The position numbers were made by a program, and so were the translations under genes. Of a DNA stretch of 64,000 nucleotides, positions 1 through 8,374 are shown piece by piece. Location: positions 2,403,058-2,467,057 of the forward strand of contig NZ_LJIX01000006.1 of NCBI RefSeq assembly GCF_001420595.1, given 5' to 3'. The notes beneath the pieces were generated by a model. The model was given only the letters and a program-made list of their open reading frames with translations, was not told the DNA's origin and ran no database searches. How positions within the stretch are numbered: position 1 is the stretch's first letter; each line of letters starts with the position of its first letter. The stretch is from Cytobacillus solani. GTDB taxonomy: Bacteria > Bacillota > Bacilli > Bacillales > Cytobacillaceae.

Positions 1-825
1 AATGTTCATTAAACATTCTTCATTTGAGTGTGGCTTAGCAAAGGTTAGATAATCATTTATGATGTCAGAAGCCCGATTGGCTTCTTCAATAGCAAACATG
101 GCATATGATTTACTTTTCTCATTTGTATGCTCGCTTTCCCCTATTAGTTGTAGAAAGCCGATAACGGCAGTTAGCGGGTTTCTTACTTCATGACTGATAC
201 TAGCTGCTAAATGACTGACAATTTCCATTTTCTCGAATTTCATTGCCTCGAGCTGTAATACAAATGCAGTTCTGAGGATCTCTGCAAGATACGTTACAAA
301 AAAGGTAGAAATGACTAAAATAATGCTATAAATTGCAAATTCCGTAAGGTCGTGAAAACCATATAATAATGCAGGGGTCAAATAGCCTATGACTGCATAT
401 CCAATGGAAAATATAGATACAATGCTTAATTTAGTCCAAAGTGACTTTTTTACATAGATCGGTGAGATCATGAAAATACCAATTGTTGAAATAATTATTA
501 GAAACAAAGATAACCAAAACCCATCTCCGCCAAGAATAAATCGAATAGTTAGGAGAAAAATTCCTAATCCAATTGTTATACGTTTCCCGCCATATAAACC
601 ACCTAGAAGAAATGGGACAAACCGTAAATCATAAATAAAACCATGTCCTACTGAAACAGATAATTGCAGGCAGATGACAATTAGCGTACAAATGATAAAA
701 ACAAAATAAAAGTTCCATACTGAGGATTGAATAAATTTATTTTTGTGTAATAATAGCATATTTGTAAGTAAAACGAAAATAAGAATAAAGAGAAGATTAA
801 TAAGCAAGCCGTTCATCATTTCCAT
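1..825 (-). CDS. Membrane-bound sensor histidine kinase, N-terminal 275 residues (runs off the left edge)
   Basis: The reading frame is open from ATG at 825 to base 1, so the C-terminus (most of the kinase core) lies outside the window. The first ~175 residues are hydrophobic, with about six membrane segments and the look of a 5TM-5TMR_LYT sensor domain. The phosphoacceptor helix follows with the motif ASISHEVRNPLTAVIGFLQL, as in the KinB-type kinases that feed the sporulation phosphorelay. The start is supported by AGGGAG about 9 bases upstream. Family assignment is firm. A sporulation role is inference, because no partner gene is visible. Confidence 0.8.
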   Translation of the reverse strand, partial: MEMMNGLLINLLFILIFVLLTNMLLLHKNKFIQSSVWNFYFVFIICTLIVICLQLSVSVGHGFIYDLRFVPFLLGGLYGGKRITIGLGIFLLTIRFILGGDGFWLSLFLIIISTIGIFMISPIYVKKSLWTKLSIVSIFSIGYAVIGYLTPALLYGFHDLTEFAIYSIILVISTFFVTYLAEILRTAFVLQLEAMKFEKMEIVSHLAASISHEVRNPLTAVIGFLQLIGESEHTNEKSKSYAMFAIEEANRASDIINDYLTFAKPHSNEECLMNI

Positions 826-939
826 CGGGCACACTCCCTGTGTCACAAAAACCTTTCTCTTATTTTACGTTTATATTCTATATTTTGGCAAGATTAGGAT
901 TTGTTTGAATTATTATTTATTGAATAATAAATTCTTTTA

Positions 940-1812
940 TTAAGTTAGAACCTCATTCATTTGACTGTTCTGGCAAATAGTTGTTTGACGGATCCATTTT
1001 GTTGCCACCCATTTCTCCCCAGTTATAACGGGAATACTGCTATGTAAAGACATCCGATCCACTTGACCATGACTATTACCATAATGGAAATAAACAGCCG
1101 TTCCCTTTTTAGGAACGATAGATAATCCGACTTTTGGAAAAATCGTTTCACCGCCTGCCCCTACATCATTTAAATAGATTAAGAATGTTGCGATCCGTTG
1201 TCCACCTTTATCCATATCAATTTGATTGGCAGGAAAGTAATCAAAATGGGCCTTATATTCCTCGCCAATGTTATAGTTCAACACTTGAAGGCCCTCTCCG
1301 TGATTAAGCGGGTGACTCGTTATTTCTTCTATTCTTCTTTCAATCGTGGCAATAAGATTTGTTTCATTTAAATGATAATAGGCACCTTTGCTCGTTCTTC
1401 CAGGTACCGCTTTTTTTTCTCCTGTTATTGGGTCGATAATTTCTGAAGGTTGAAGTCGATTCGTTGATAAATGAATTAACTGGTCACATTCTTCTATACT
1501 TAGTACATTATCAAGATAAATGATGCATGGCTTGTCCATTTTCAAAAGCACCTTAACTTCTCGGTCAGTTGTTGTTATAATATTTCCCCTTTTTGCTATT
1601 TCAATAGATTCATACATATATGGGCTTTGATTGCCATCAACGGTTTTTAAAGATTGATTGTTTAAGATACGTAACATTGTTAAATAGGCAAAATCTTGGT
1701 CGAATCCTTTCTTAACCATAGCAGCAACAATTGATTCAGGATTTACACCGCTTTTTAATGTTTGTAGAATCCAGTCCTTCAGTTCATTTGAAATGCGGGT
1801 AATCTTTTCCAT
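940..1812 (-). CDS. 2-oxoglutarate/Fe(II)-dependent prolyl 4-hydroxylase
   Basis: A 290-residue protein. Residues ~90-275 match the P4Hc double-stranded beta-helix. The iron ligands are visible as H189 and D191 (HFDYF) and distal H257, and K267 in GEKWVATKW would bind 2-oxoglutarate. The first ~85 residues form a helical extension typical of the Bacillus enzymes (B. anthracis has a characterised homologue). It would hydroxylate proline in a protein or peptide, with loss of CO2 from 2-oxoglutarate. No signal peptide is seen, so it is probably cytoplasmic. It is monocistronic and the substrate is unknown. Confidence 0.85.
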   Translation of the reverse strand: MEKITRISNELKDWILQTLKSGVNPESIVAAMVKKGFDQDFAYLTMLRILNNQSLKTVDGNQSPYMYESIEIAKRGNIITTTDREVKVLLKMDKPCIIYLDNVLSIEECDQLIHLSTNRLQPSEIIDPITGEKKAVPGRTSKGAYYHLNETNLIATIERRIEEITSHPLNHGEGLQVLNYNIGEEYKAHFDYFPANQIDMDKGGQRIATFLIYLNDVGAGGETIFPKVGLSIVPKKGTAVYFHYGNSHGQVDRMSLHSSIPVITGEKWVATKWIRQTTICQNSQMNEVLT

Positions 1813-1904
1813 AACAGATTCTCCTTATTGTTGAAATTGTTTTTATATTTTTATTATAGAACTTTTCCAGACTTTCTGAAACAACTTGTAAATTTAGGAA
1901 TATG

Positions 1905-1937
1905 AATAAAAATGGCCAACTAGATAACTAGTTGACC
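1905..1937 (-). terminator. Intrinsic terminator of the thiamine operon
   Basis: A 10-bp stem (GGTCAACTAG / CTAGTTGGCC on the minus strand) with a 4-base loop, followed by ATTTTTATT, just after the thiE stop. Confidence 0.8.
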
Positions 1938-1957
1938 TAAAAAAAATATTATAAATG

Positions 1958-2575
1958 CTAAATCTCCATTTCCTTCCTGTAAGAGCTTGCTGCATTGTAA
2001 GGATCATTTGCCTTCATGATGCCAGATACAATCGCCACTCCAGCAATATTCATTTCACGAAGCTTAGAGATATGATCAAGTTTAATCCCTCCAATAGCTA
2101 CAGCAGGGATTGAAACAGCATTCGTAATCTCTGCTAACATTCCTGCGGGTAATACTTCGGCATCCACTTTCGAATGAGTTGGAAATACGGCACCGACCCC
2201 GATATAATCCGCACCAATTTTCTCTGCCTCTTTTGCTTCGTTAATTGTAGAAACAGAAATTCCTACAAACATAGATGAAGGGACAATATTTCTAACTGCT
2301 GCTAATGGAAGGTCGCTTTGTCCGATATGAATACCGTCGGCACCAACAGCTAAAGCGACATCCACACGGTCATTGATGATCAGTGGAACATGATAGGCAG
2401 ATAGCAAAGTCTTCATGCTTTTTGCTTTTTCAAAAAAGCTTTTTCCCGAAGCATTTTTTTCTCGAAGCTGGACGATAGTGACGCCTCCTTTGACAGCTTC
2501 TTCAACTGTACGCAGCAGTTGATCTAATGGCATGGACTCCTCTGTAACTAAATACAACGTGTAATCCGGCTTCAT
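1958..2575 (-). CDS. thiE: Thiamine-phosphate synthase
   Basis: ThiE joins HMP-pyrophosphate and the thiazole phosphate to give thiamine monophosphate. The 205-residue TIM-barrel shows the family signatures: VQLREKN near residue 37, INDRVDVA near 67, GADGIHIGQ, and GVGAVFPT with GGI in the C-terminal phosphate-binding part. It overlaps thiM by four bases (ATGA), which indicates translational coupling. It is the last gene of the operon and completes a pathway fed by salvaged pyrimidine (ThiD) and thiazole (ThiM). Confidence 0.95.
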   Translation of the reverse strand: MKPDYTLYLVTEESMPLDQLLRTVEEAVKGGVTIVQLREKNASGKSFFEKAKSMKTLLSAYHVPLIINDRVDVALAVGADGIHIGQSDLPLAAVRNIVPSSMFVGISVSTINEAKEAEKIGADYIGVGAVFPTHSKVDAEVLPAGMLAEITNAVSIPAVAIGGIKLDHISKLREMNIAGVAIVSGIMKANDPYNAASSYRKEMEI

Positions 2576-3375
2576 GATAAACGCACTCCTTCTGCCCAGA
2601 TTTGGTTATCCATGAGGAAGATTTCATCCATTAGCTTCATACGATATGTTCCGATCCCCTCATTGTCTTGAAGTGCTTTTTTTGCACGTTCTCCTGCTAA
2701 GCTCATGACAGACATCCCTGCAATCGCAGCCAAGAACCAATCTTCAGTAACCCCGGAAAAACATGCAATTAAGGAAGCTGTCATACACCCTGTTCCAGTA
2801 ATTCGAGTTAACCAAATATCTCCATTTTCGATTTGGACTATTTTTTTTCCATTTGAAACGGTATCCAATTCCCCGCTAATCACTGCAATTGCCTGAAGCT
2901 TATTTGCTGCATTCTTAGCTAAATCTCTTACTGAAATGGACAAGGTGCCTGAGTCAACCCCTCTTGTGCTTGCTTCTCCGCCGATTAAGGCAAATACCTC
3001 CGATGCATTCCCTCTAACAATCGATACCCTTACATGCTCTAAAAATTCCTTTGCTCGATTGGTACGAAAGGGGGTAGCTCCTACGCCAACTGGATCGAAT
3101 ATAACTGGTATCCCCTTTTTATTTGCTGCTTGCCCCGCTCGAACCATTGCAGCATATGTTTCATCATCAATGGTGCCAAAGTTTATGACAAGGGCGTTTG
3201 CTAACTTCACCATATCTGCTCCCTCTTCGATACTTGTTGCCATGACAGGTGAGCCTCCAAGCGCAAGCGTTGCATTGGCACAATCATTGATCGTTACATG
3301 ATTTGTAATATGGTGCACTAATGGGTTCTGTTCTTTTACTCTTAAGAATAAGTCCTTAATCTCATGTTTTTGCAT
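2572..3375 (-). CDS. thiM: Hydroxyethylthiazole kinase
   Basis: A 267-residue ribokinase-like enzyme that phosphorylates salvaged 4-methyl-5-hydroxyethylthiazole. Typical motifs are HHITNHVTINDCAN near residue 21, VIFDPVGVGAT near residue 113 and the catalytic GTGCM near 195 (ITGTGCMTAS). Length is normal. It lies between thiD (21-base gap) and thiE (4-base overlap). No thiazole synthase (thiG/thiS/thiF/thiO) is present here, so the operon is a salvage operon. Confidence 0.95.
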   Translation of the reverse strand: MQKHEIKDLFLRVKEQNPLVHHITNHVTINDCANATLALGGSPVMATSIEEGADMVKLANALVINFGTIDDETYAAMVRAGQAANKKGIPVIFDPVGVGATPFRTNRAKEFLEHVRVSIVRGNASEVFALIGGEASTRGVDSGTLSISVRDLAKNAANKLQAIAVISGELDTVSNGKKIVQIENGDIWLTRITGTGCMTASLIACFSGVTEDWFLAAIAGMSVMSLAGERAKKALQDNEGIGTYRMKLMDEIFLMDNQIWAEGVRLS

Positions 3376-3396
3376 ATGTTATATCCCCCTGCGTTA

Positions 3397-4203
3397 TTAC
3401 TTTGTCACTAGGTCTGCTTTCTTATAAAGCTCGTAGAAATGATTCGTCGGTCCGTACCCCTTGCCTAGATTTAGACTATGTGTAATGGCTAATGTAATAT
3501 ATTTTTTAGCTTCTTGAACAGAGTCTATTAACGAAGCACCATTTGCTAGATTTGCAGTAATGGCTGATGACAATGTGCAGCCAGTTCCGTGTGTGTTTTT
3601 TGTATGAATCCGAGTTCCTGTTATCCAAGTGAAATTTTCCCCATCAAATAATAAATCGTTCGGATCGCCATGCAGATGTCCGCCTTTTAGTAGGACAGCT
3701 TTAGCCCCGAGAGCTGCAATGGCGAGACAGGCTGCCATCATATCTTCAGGCGTATGAATAGTATCCATCACTAACACTTCAGCTTCAGGGATGTTTGGGG
3801 TTATTAAGGTTGCCATTGGAATTATTTTTTCTTTCAATGCTGACACAGCATCAAGCTGTAGTAAATGATGCCCTCCTTTAGATACCATGACAGGATCAAG
3901 AACAACAAACGCAGGTTGATATTTTTGTAATGAAGCAGCGACTGTCTCTGCAGTTTTTGCAGATGATAGCATGCCAATTTTTACAGCATCCACACAAATA
4001 TCATCAAAAACAGCCTCCATTTGATCCTTTATAATAGAATTTTCAATATTTTGTACGGATCGAACCTCTTGTGTATTTTGTGCTGTAACGGCCGTTATAA
4101 CCGACATTCCGTAAACTCCATGTGCTGAGAATGCTTTCAAATCTGCCTGAATGCCAGCTCCGCCTCCAGAATCAGAGCCCGCGATTGTAAGTGCTGTTTT
4201 CAT
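3397..4203 (-). CDS. thiD: Hydroxymethylpyrimidine / phosphomethylpyrimidine kinase
   Basis: Phosphorylates HMP and HMP-phosphate to the pyrophosphate used by ThiE. The N-terminus has the family signature AGSDSGGGAGIQADLKAF, LDPVMVSKGG lies mid-protein, and HTKNTHGTGCT carries the catalytic loop. The chosen ATG at 4203 has GGAGG eight bases upstream. A TTG five codons earlier lies within that ribosome binding site and is less likely. The start overlaps the end of the upstream membrane gene by about 30 bases. Confidence 0.93.
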   Translation of the reverse strand: MKTALTIAGSDSGGGAGIQADLKAFSAHGVYGMSVITAVTAQNTQEVRSVQNIENSIIKDQMEAVFDDICVDAVKIGMLSSAKTAETVAASLQKYQPAFVVLDPVMVSKGGHHLLQLDAVSALKEKIIPMATLITPNIPEAEVLVMDTIHTPEDMMAACLAIAALGAKAVLLKGGHLHGDPNDLLFDGENFTWITGTRIHTKNTHGTGCTLSSAITANLANGASLIDSVQEAKKYITLAITHSLNLGKGYGPTNHFYELYKKADLVTK

Positions 4204-4693
4204 CGAGCATTCCTCCAATTGCCTTATTTCGAACTAATATTTTCAGCAAGCCATATCCCATGAGCGCACCAGTGAATGAACTGATCATAAATGCAGGTAT
4301 AAAGCCAAACAATGTTGCTTCCTGTCCTAATAACAGAATGGAAATTGGATAGGTGGCCATTGCTCCAAGTATCCCTGTCCCGATTACTTCCCCTGCTGCT
4401 GCAAAATTAAGATTCTTTGTTTTCCTATATAGAATGGCTGCCAAAAATGCCCCGATCATACTGCCGGGATAAGCAAAAATACTTCCAGTCCCGAGCATGT
4501 TCCTTAATGTTGAGGAAATAACTGCTTGAAAGACTGCATACCATGGACCAAGCAGCACAGCTGATAAGACATTGGCAAAATGCTGAATCGGGAAGATCTT
4601 CGCAAATCCTACTGGAATGTAAATGAGACTGCTTGATACAGTTGTAATGGCTGCGATGAGCGCAGTTAATGTAAGCTTCTTTGTTTTATCCAT
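4172..4693 (-). CDS. thiW: ECF transporter S component, ThiW-like (thiazole uptake)
   Basis: A hydrophobic protein of about 173 residues with five to six membrane segments. It looks like the substrate-binding (S) unit of an energy-coupling-factor transporter. The motif FPIQHFANVLSAVLLGPWYA and the later GTGSIFAYPGSMIG agree with the ThiW family, thought to import hydroxyethylthiazole. The ATG at 4693 follows GGGAGG; an in-frame ATG 11 codons upstream has no good ribosome binding site. It sits between thiY and thiD. The EcfAA'T module is not in this window. Confidence 0.85.
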   Translation of the reverse strand: MDKTKKLTLTALIAAITTVSSSLIYIPVGFAKIFPIQHFANVLSAVLLGPWYAVFQAVISSTLRNMLGTGSIFAYPGSMIGAFLAAILYRKTKNLNFAAAGEVIGTGILGAMATYPISILLLGQEATLFGFIPAFMISSFTGALMGYGLLKILVRNKAIGGMLDENSTYNRGL

Positions 4694-4722
4694 ACTAAAT
4701 CCTCCCTCTCGTTTTGTAGTTT

Positions 4723-5721
4723 TCATTCTTTGGAAACGATATTAACGAATGCTTCTTTTGCATTCAATTTCTCCTTTATTACCTTTGATTCATAAAGCCA
4801 AATAGCGACTTCATTCCAAGTGTCCTCCTCTTGATACCCGAACGGCACATTTGCCTCCTCCATTAGGGGTAAAAGCACTTGTAAACTTTCAGTCTCCACT
4901 TCCTTATCTAGAGGAAAGCTATCATTTTCATGATCCAGCAGAACTTTAAGACCGGCAGCGGGATCTTTTTTAACGTCTTCCTGTGCCTTTGTTACCGCTT
5001 GCCAGAATTTTTCAAAGGCTGCTTTTTTCTTCTTTAATGTTTTCTCTCCTGTAACAATTACAAGTTCATAGTTATCTGGAACTCCAAAGTCAGTTAGTTT
5101 AAGAATATCCATGTCATAGCCTTCTTTATTTAACAGGACAAGTTCATGGTTAATATAAGCACCAGTAAGCGCATCCACATTATCAGTCGCAAGTGACGAC
5201 ATTAAATCCCAGCCAACATCGGTCATTTTCACTTTATTCATGTCTCCGCCAACTTTCTTTACAATCGTAGAAACGACTGCTTCATTGACAGATGCTGATG
5301 GATACCCAATATTTTTCCCTTCCAAATCCTTTGGTGATTGTATTCCGCTATCCTTTTTAAACATGATTGCATCAAGTGAATGTCTGACAAGAGCAGCGAC
5401 TGATACTACCGGAATCCCTTCTGCTCTTGAGACTAAAAGCTGTGTTTGGTAGCTGATTGCCAAGTCGACCTTTCCAGTAGCCGCAAGCTTCAACGGATCA
5501 TTCGTATCTGCAGGCATCTCAATGTTGACGTTTAGCCCTGCATCGGCAAAGTAGCCCTTTTCTTTTGCAGTATAAATAGCTGTATGTACTGCATTTGGAT
5601 ACCAATCTAGCATGATGCTAATATCTTCTAGCTTCTCTTTCTCATTGCTATTTGTATTATTTTCTGAACAAGCTGTAAGCAGCATTGCCATTATTAAAAT
5701 AAGAAACAAAATTCTTTTCAT
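4723..5721 (-). CDS. thiY: ABC transporter substrate-binding lipoprotein for thiamine-derived pyrimidine (ThiY)
   Basis: A 332-residue NMT1/THI5-like binding protein. The first 18 residues are a lipoprotein signal with lipobox LTAC (C18), so it is anchored outside the membrane. The mature part begins with ISIMLDWYPNAVHTAIYTAKEKG, a signature of proteins that bind HMP or formylaminopyrimidine. It follows the permease gene thiX with a 24-base gap. Together with thiX, thiZ and tenA it matches the Bacillus system that recovers base-degraded thiamine. Confidence 0.92.
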   Translation of the reverse strand: MKRILFLILIMAMLLTACSENNTNSNEKEKLEDISIMLDWYPNAVHTAIYTAKEKGYFADAGLNVNIEMPADTNDPLKLAATGKVDLAISYQTQLLVSRAEGIPVVSVAALVRHSLDAIMFKKDSGIQSPKDLEGKNIGYPSASVNEAVVSTIVKKVGGDMNKVKMTDVGWDLMSSLATDNVDALTGAYINHELVLLNKEGYDMDILKLTDFGVPDNYELVIVTGEKTLKKKKAAFEKFWQAVTKAQEDVKKDPAAGLKVLLDHENDSFPLDKEVETESLQVLLPLMEEANVPFGYQEEDTWNEVAIWLYESKVIKEKLNAKEAFVNIVSKE

Positions 5722-5745
5722 CTACTAACCAACTCCAGTTGTTTG

Positions 5746-6513
5746 TTATTCTGTATTTTTCCAGTGTAATGCTTTCTTTTCAATAGCTGTCATGACGGAA
5801 AAAAGAAGGATGCCAATGATCGTCAATATCGTGATGGCTGCAAAAACCCCTTCTGCATTTAAATTGCCAGACATTCGCCTGCTGTAATAACCCAACCCTT
5901 CACTTGCACCAAGCCATTCGCCAATCGTCGCTCCAACAAGTGCATAGACTGTTGCAAGCTTCAACCCAGAGAAAAAGGATGGCAAAGCCATTGGAATGTT
6001 CAGCTTTGTAAACGTGTGCCATCGTGTTGCACCCATCGATCGAAGTAGCTCGATATATTCTTTATCCCCTGACTTAAGACCATCATATGTACCAACAACA
6101 ATTGGAAAAAATGAGATTAATACGGTCACGGCAACCTTGCTCCATAACGTATAGCCAAACCAAAGGACAAAGATTGGTGATAGGGCAATAATCGGCATCA
6201 TCTGTGAAATCAGTACAGCAGGATATAACATTTTCTCAACTGTTTTTGAAAAAAACATCCAAACTGCAAGTAATACACCGCCTATAACTGATATAAAAAA
6301 GCCGATGAAAAATTCAAGCATGGTTGCGCTTAAATGCTCCAAAACTAATGGCCGCCAATTTTCCAGGATCATCACAATGACGCTGGTTGGGGCAGGTATA
6401 ATAAATGAAGGGATTATCTCTCCCCTGACTAGCCATTCAAATACGATTAATAGTAAACTTGCAAAAACGATAAATAGACTATAACTCTGAATCCATCTCT
6501 TAATCTGTTTCAT
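5746..6513 (-). CDS. thiX: ABC transporter permease for thiamine-derived pyrimidine (ThiX)
   Basis: A 255-257-residue SsuC/TauC-type permease with about six membrane helices. The cytoplasmic EAA-like loop reads ELLRSMGATRWHTFTKLNIPMALP near residue 155. The exact start is uncertain: ATG at 6513 or TTG at 6519. Both overlap the end of thiZ, so translation is coupled. It works with ThiZ (ATPase) and ThiY (binding protein). Confidence 0.9.
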   Translation of the reverse strand: MKQIKRWIQSYSLFIVFASLLLIVFEWLVRGEIIPSFIIPAPTSVIVMILENWRPLVLEHLSATMLEFFIGFFISVIGGVLLAVWMFFSKTVEKMLYPAVLISQMMPIIALSPIFVLWFGYTLWSKVAVTVLISFFPIVVGTYDGLKSGDKEYIELLRSMGATRWHTFTKLNIPMALPSFFSGLKLATVYALVGATIGEWLGASEGLGYYSRRMSGNLNAEGVFAAITILTIIGILLFSVMTAIEKKALHWKNTE

Positions 6514-7246
6514 TGGCAATCTTTTTCTCCAGTTCGTGTCGCAATCCAGCCAATTCTGTTGAATGCAGCAGGTCAGGAAATCGTGGACGCGGCAGATCTA
6601 CATTTATTTCTTCTATCTTTTTGTCTGGGTGCAGCAGGATGATTCTGTCACTAAGAAGACATGCTTCCTCCAGGTCATGGGTTATAAACAAAACCGTTTT
6701 ATTTAGCTCCTGCCAAATGGATAACAGCCATGCTTGCATCTCTCTTTTGGTAAATGCATCAAGAGCGCCGAACGGTTCATCTAGCAATAGCAAGTCTTTG
6801 CCTGTCAGCAGTGCCCGAAGGAAGGCTGCACGCTGCCGCATCCCTCCAGACAATTGTTTAGGCAGGGCGTTTTCATATTCAATCAGGCCAACATGATTCA
6901 GCCAATTTCTTGCTTCTTCTCTAGTAATCTGTAAATCCTTCCGGAATTCCGCTGCAATTATGATATTATCAATGATTGATCGCCATGGAAGCAGCAGGTC
7001 TCGCTGGGGCATATAGCCAACATCCCCAAGCGAAATGGACTTGCCGTTTATGGATATTTCTCCTTCATCTTGTTTAAGCAGGCCAGTTACCAATTTTAAT
7101 ATCGTGCTTTTGCCTGTGCCGCTTTTGCCAATGAGAGAGACGAATTCCCCACGATTTACTTGCATACTTAATTCCGAGATCACTTTGTTGTGTTGGTTTC
7201 CTTTATTCGTAAATGTGTAGGAAACATTTTTTAACACGAGCGTCAT
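6500..7246 (-). CDS. thiZ: ABC transporter ATP-binding protein for thiamine-derived pyrimidine (ThiZ)
   Basis: A 248-residue ATPase of the nitrate/sulfonate/taurine subfamily. It has Walker A GKSGTGKST (residues ~40-48), Q-loop MPQRDLLLPW, signature LSGGMRQRAAFLRAL, Walker B LLLLDEPFGALD and the H-loop FITHDLEEA. The ATG at 7246 has AGTGGGTG upstream; a GTG four codons earlier overlaps that site. It lies 18 bases after tenA. Confidence 0.92.
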   Translation of the reverse strand: MTLVLKNVSYTFTNKGNQHNKVISELSMQVNRGEFVSLIGKSGTGKSTILKLVTGLLKQDEGEISINGKSISLGDVGYMPQRDLLLPWRSIIDNIIIAAEFRKDLQITREEARNWLNHVGLIEYENALPKQLSGGMRQRAAFLRALLTGKDLLLLDEPFGALDAFTKREMQAWLLSIWQELNKTVLFITHDLEEACLLSDRIILLHPDKKIEEINVDLPRPRFPDLLHSTELAGLRHELEKKIANETD

Positions 7247-7264
7247 TTCTTCACCCACTTACAG

Positions 7265-7954
7265 TTATATAGGCCATTCTTGCTTGTAATAGTTCATTTC
7301 CCAGAATAAATATTCGTACTTTGAGGTCATTTGAAAATGCTCCTCAAGGATGGCGAGCTCCCGTTCTGGCTTTCCTTCCGCTAATTCATCCATCAGCCGT
7401 ATAAGCCACTTTGCTCCTTCACCGAAGGTTTCAGAATCGTATGTTTCAATCCATTTGCCATATCGATTTGTCTCAATTTGATTTCCATATTGTTTTCTAA
7501 GCAATTTCCCAATCTCCCAGTAATCCCATGCACAAGGCAATAGACAAGCAACGACCTCGGCTAAACTGCCATTTTGGGCAACGTTTAACATATAGCGTGT
7601 ATACGCAAGATTAACTGGTGTTGGCTTTGTAGCTTCTAACTCCTCACGGGAAATGCCAAATTCAGCAGCAAACTGGCGATGAAGCTCCATTTCAACATTT
7701 AATGTCTCATCGAGAATTTGAGCGAACTTCCCCATCGTATGTAGATCTTGTGCTTTTAGGACACCCACGGCAAATAGCTTTGCGTAATCGATTAAATACA
7801 CATAGTCCTGTTTCATATAGTGAATGAATTTTTCCTCATCTAATTGACCTTTTCCAAGCTCTTGAACAAAGGGATGATTATGATTCTTCTCCCAGATCGG
7901 CTGAACATTTTCAAACAGCCTATCAGTGAATTTCTTTATTTTTACAATATCCAT
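7265..7954 (-). CDS. tenA: Thiaminase II / aminopyrimidine aminohydrolase
   Basis: A 229-residue all-helical TenA protein. It hydrolyses aminomethyl-HMP to HMP, the last step in salvage of thiamine breakdown products. The motif LLPCAWDYWEIG carries the catalytic cysteine, and the C-terminal EMNYYKQEWP supplies the conserved Glu and Tyr region. The ATG at 7954 follows GGAGG; an in-frame codon eight positions upstream would swallow that site. It is the first gene after the tandem TPP riboswitches. Confidence 0.94.
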   Translation of the reverse strand: MDIVKIKKFTDRLFENVQPIWEKNHNHPFVQELGKGQLDEEKFIHYMKQDYVYLIDYAKLFAVGVLKAQDLHTMGKFAQILDETLNVEMELHRQFAAEFGISREELEATKPTPVNLAYTRYMLNVAQNGSLAEVVACLLPCAWDYWEIGKLLRKQYGNQIETNRYGKWIETYDSETFGEGAKWLIRLMDELAEGKPERELAILEEHFQMTSKYEYLFWEMNYYKQEWPI

Positions 7955-7984
7955 TTTATTTCCTCCTTCGAATTTCAATTAAAG

Positions 7985-8021
7985 CAAAAATAAAACCGCT
8001 TTCCAAATGTGGAAAGCGGTT
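7985..8021 (-). terminator. Riboswitch-controlled terminator 2 (gene-proximal)
   Basis: On the minus strand an 11-bp perfect stem (AACCGCTTTCC / GGAAAGCGGTT) with a 6-base loop, followed by TTATTTTTGCTT. It sits between the second TPP aptamer and tenA, as expected for ligand-induced termination. Confidence 0.88.
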
Positions 8022-8054
8022 AAATCATTACGCACAAATAGTCGTAATCATCTT

Positions 8055-8130
8055 ACCTACTTCCCTACGCTAGTATGATCTAGATCAGGTTCAAAGGGTT
8101 ACTTCTCAGCCATAAGGCGCCCCTAGCAGA
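8055..8130 (-). promoter_or_regulatory. TPP riboswitch 2 (gene-proximal aptamer)
   Basis: The minus strand has the THI-box core in order: CTAGGGGCGCC, GGCTGAGA, ACCCTTTGAACCTGATCT and GCGTAGGGAAGT. P1 can form between CTGCT at the 5' end and AGTAG at the 3' end. Its own terminator follows. TPP binding is expected to lower expression of tenA and downstream genes. Confidence 0.94.
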
Positions 8131-8156
8131 AAAAAGTATTTAGTTAGTATTTAAGT

Positions 8157-8196
8157 ATAAAAAACCCCCACTCTTTTAGACATATGAGTGGGGGTT
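8157..8196 (-). terminator. Riboswitch-controlled terminator 1 (between the two aptamers)
   Basis: On the minus strand an 11-bp stem (AACCCCCACTC / GAGTGGGGGTT) with a 12-base loop, running directly into a U-rich stretch. It lies downstream of the first aptamer and upstream of the second, so each aptamer controls its own terminator. Confidence 0.9.
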
Positions 8197-8223
8197 GATG
8201 TATACGTAAGTGTTCAACCATTT

Positions 8224-8315
8224 ACCACTTCCCTACGCCAGTGTGAACTAGATCAGGTTCAAAGGGTTTAGAACGGCCGTTCAATCTCAGTCTTTTACAA
8301 GACACCCCTAGTGTT
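8224..8315 (-). promoter_or_regulatory. TPP riboswitch 1 (promoter-proximal aptamer)
   Basis: A second complete THI-box in the same orientation: CACTAGGGGTGTC, ACTGAGATTGAAC, AACCCTTTGAACCTGATCT and GGCGTAGGGAAGTG. Unlike aptamer 2 it has an extra small hairpin (GAACGGCCGTTC) between the CTGAGA box and the ACCCTTTGAA box. P1 is CACT/AGTG. Confidence 0.94.
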
Positions 8316-8336
8316 TCTTATTTGAATTCAATTCAT

Positions 8337-8364
8337 AGCATACCATGTATTTTGAATATTGCAA
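8337..8364 (-). promoter_or_regulatory. Candidate sigma-A promoter of the thiamine operon
   Basis: On the minus strand TTGCAA, a 16-base spacer and TATGCT end about 22 bases before the first aptamer. It lies in the short gap after ilvE. The match to consensus is moderate. Confidence 0.5.
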
Positions 8365-8374
8365 GCAAAAATGA

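Noticed and set aside
2936-3301. 121-residue frame on the plus strand inside thiM
   Set aside because: Shadow of thiM: no ribosome binding site, no domain, and the minus-strand frame is a well-conserved kinase.
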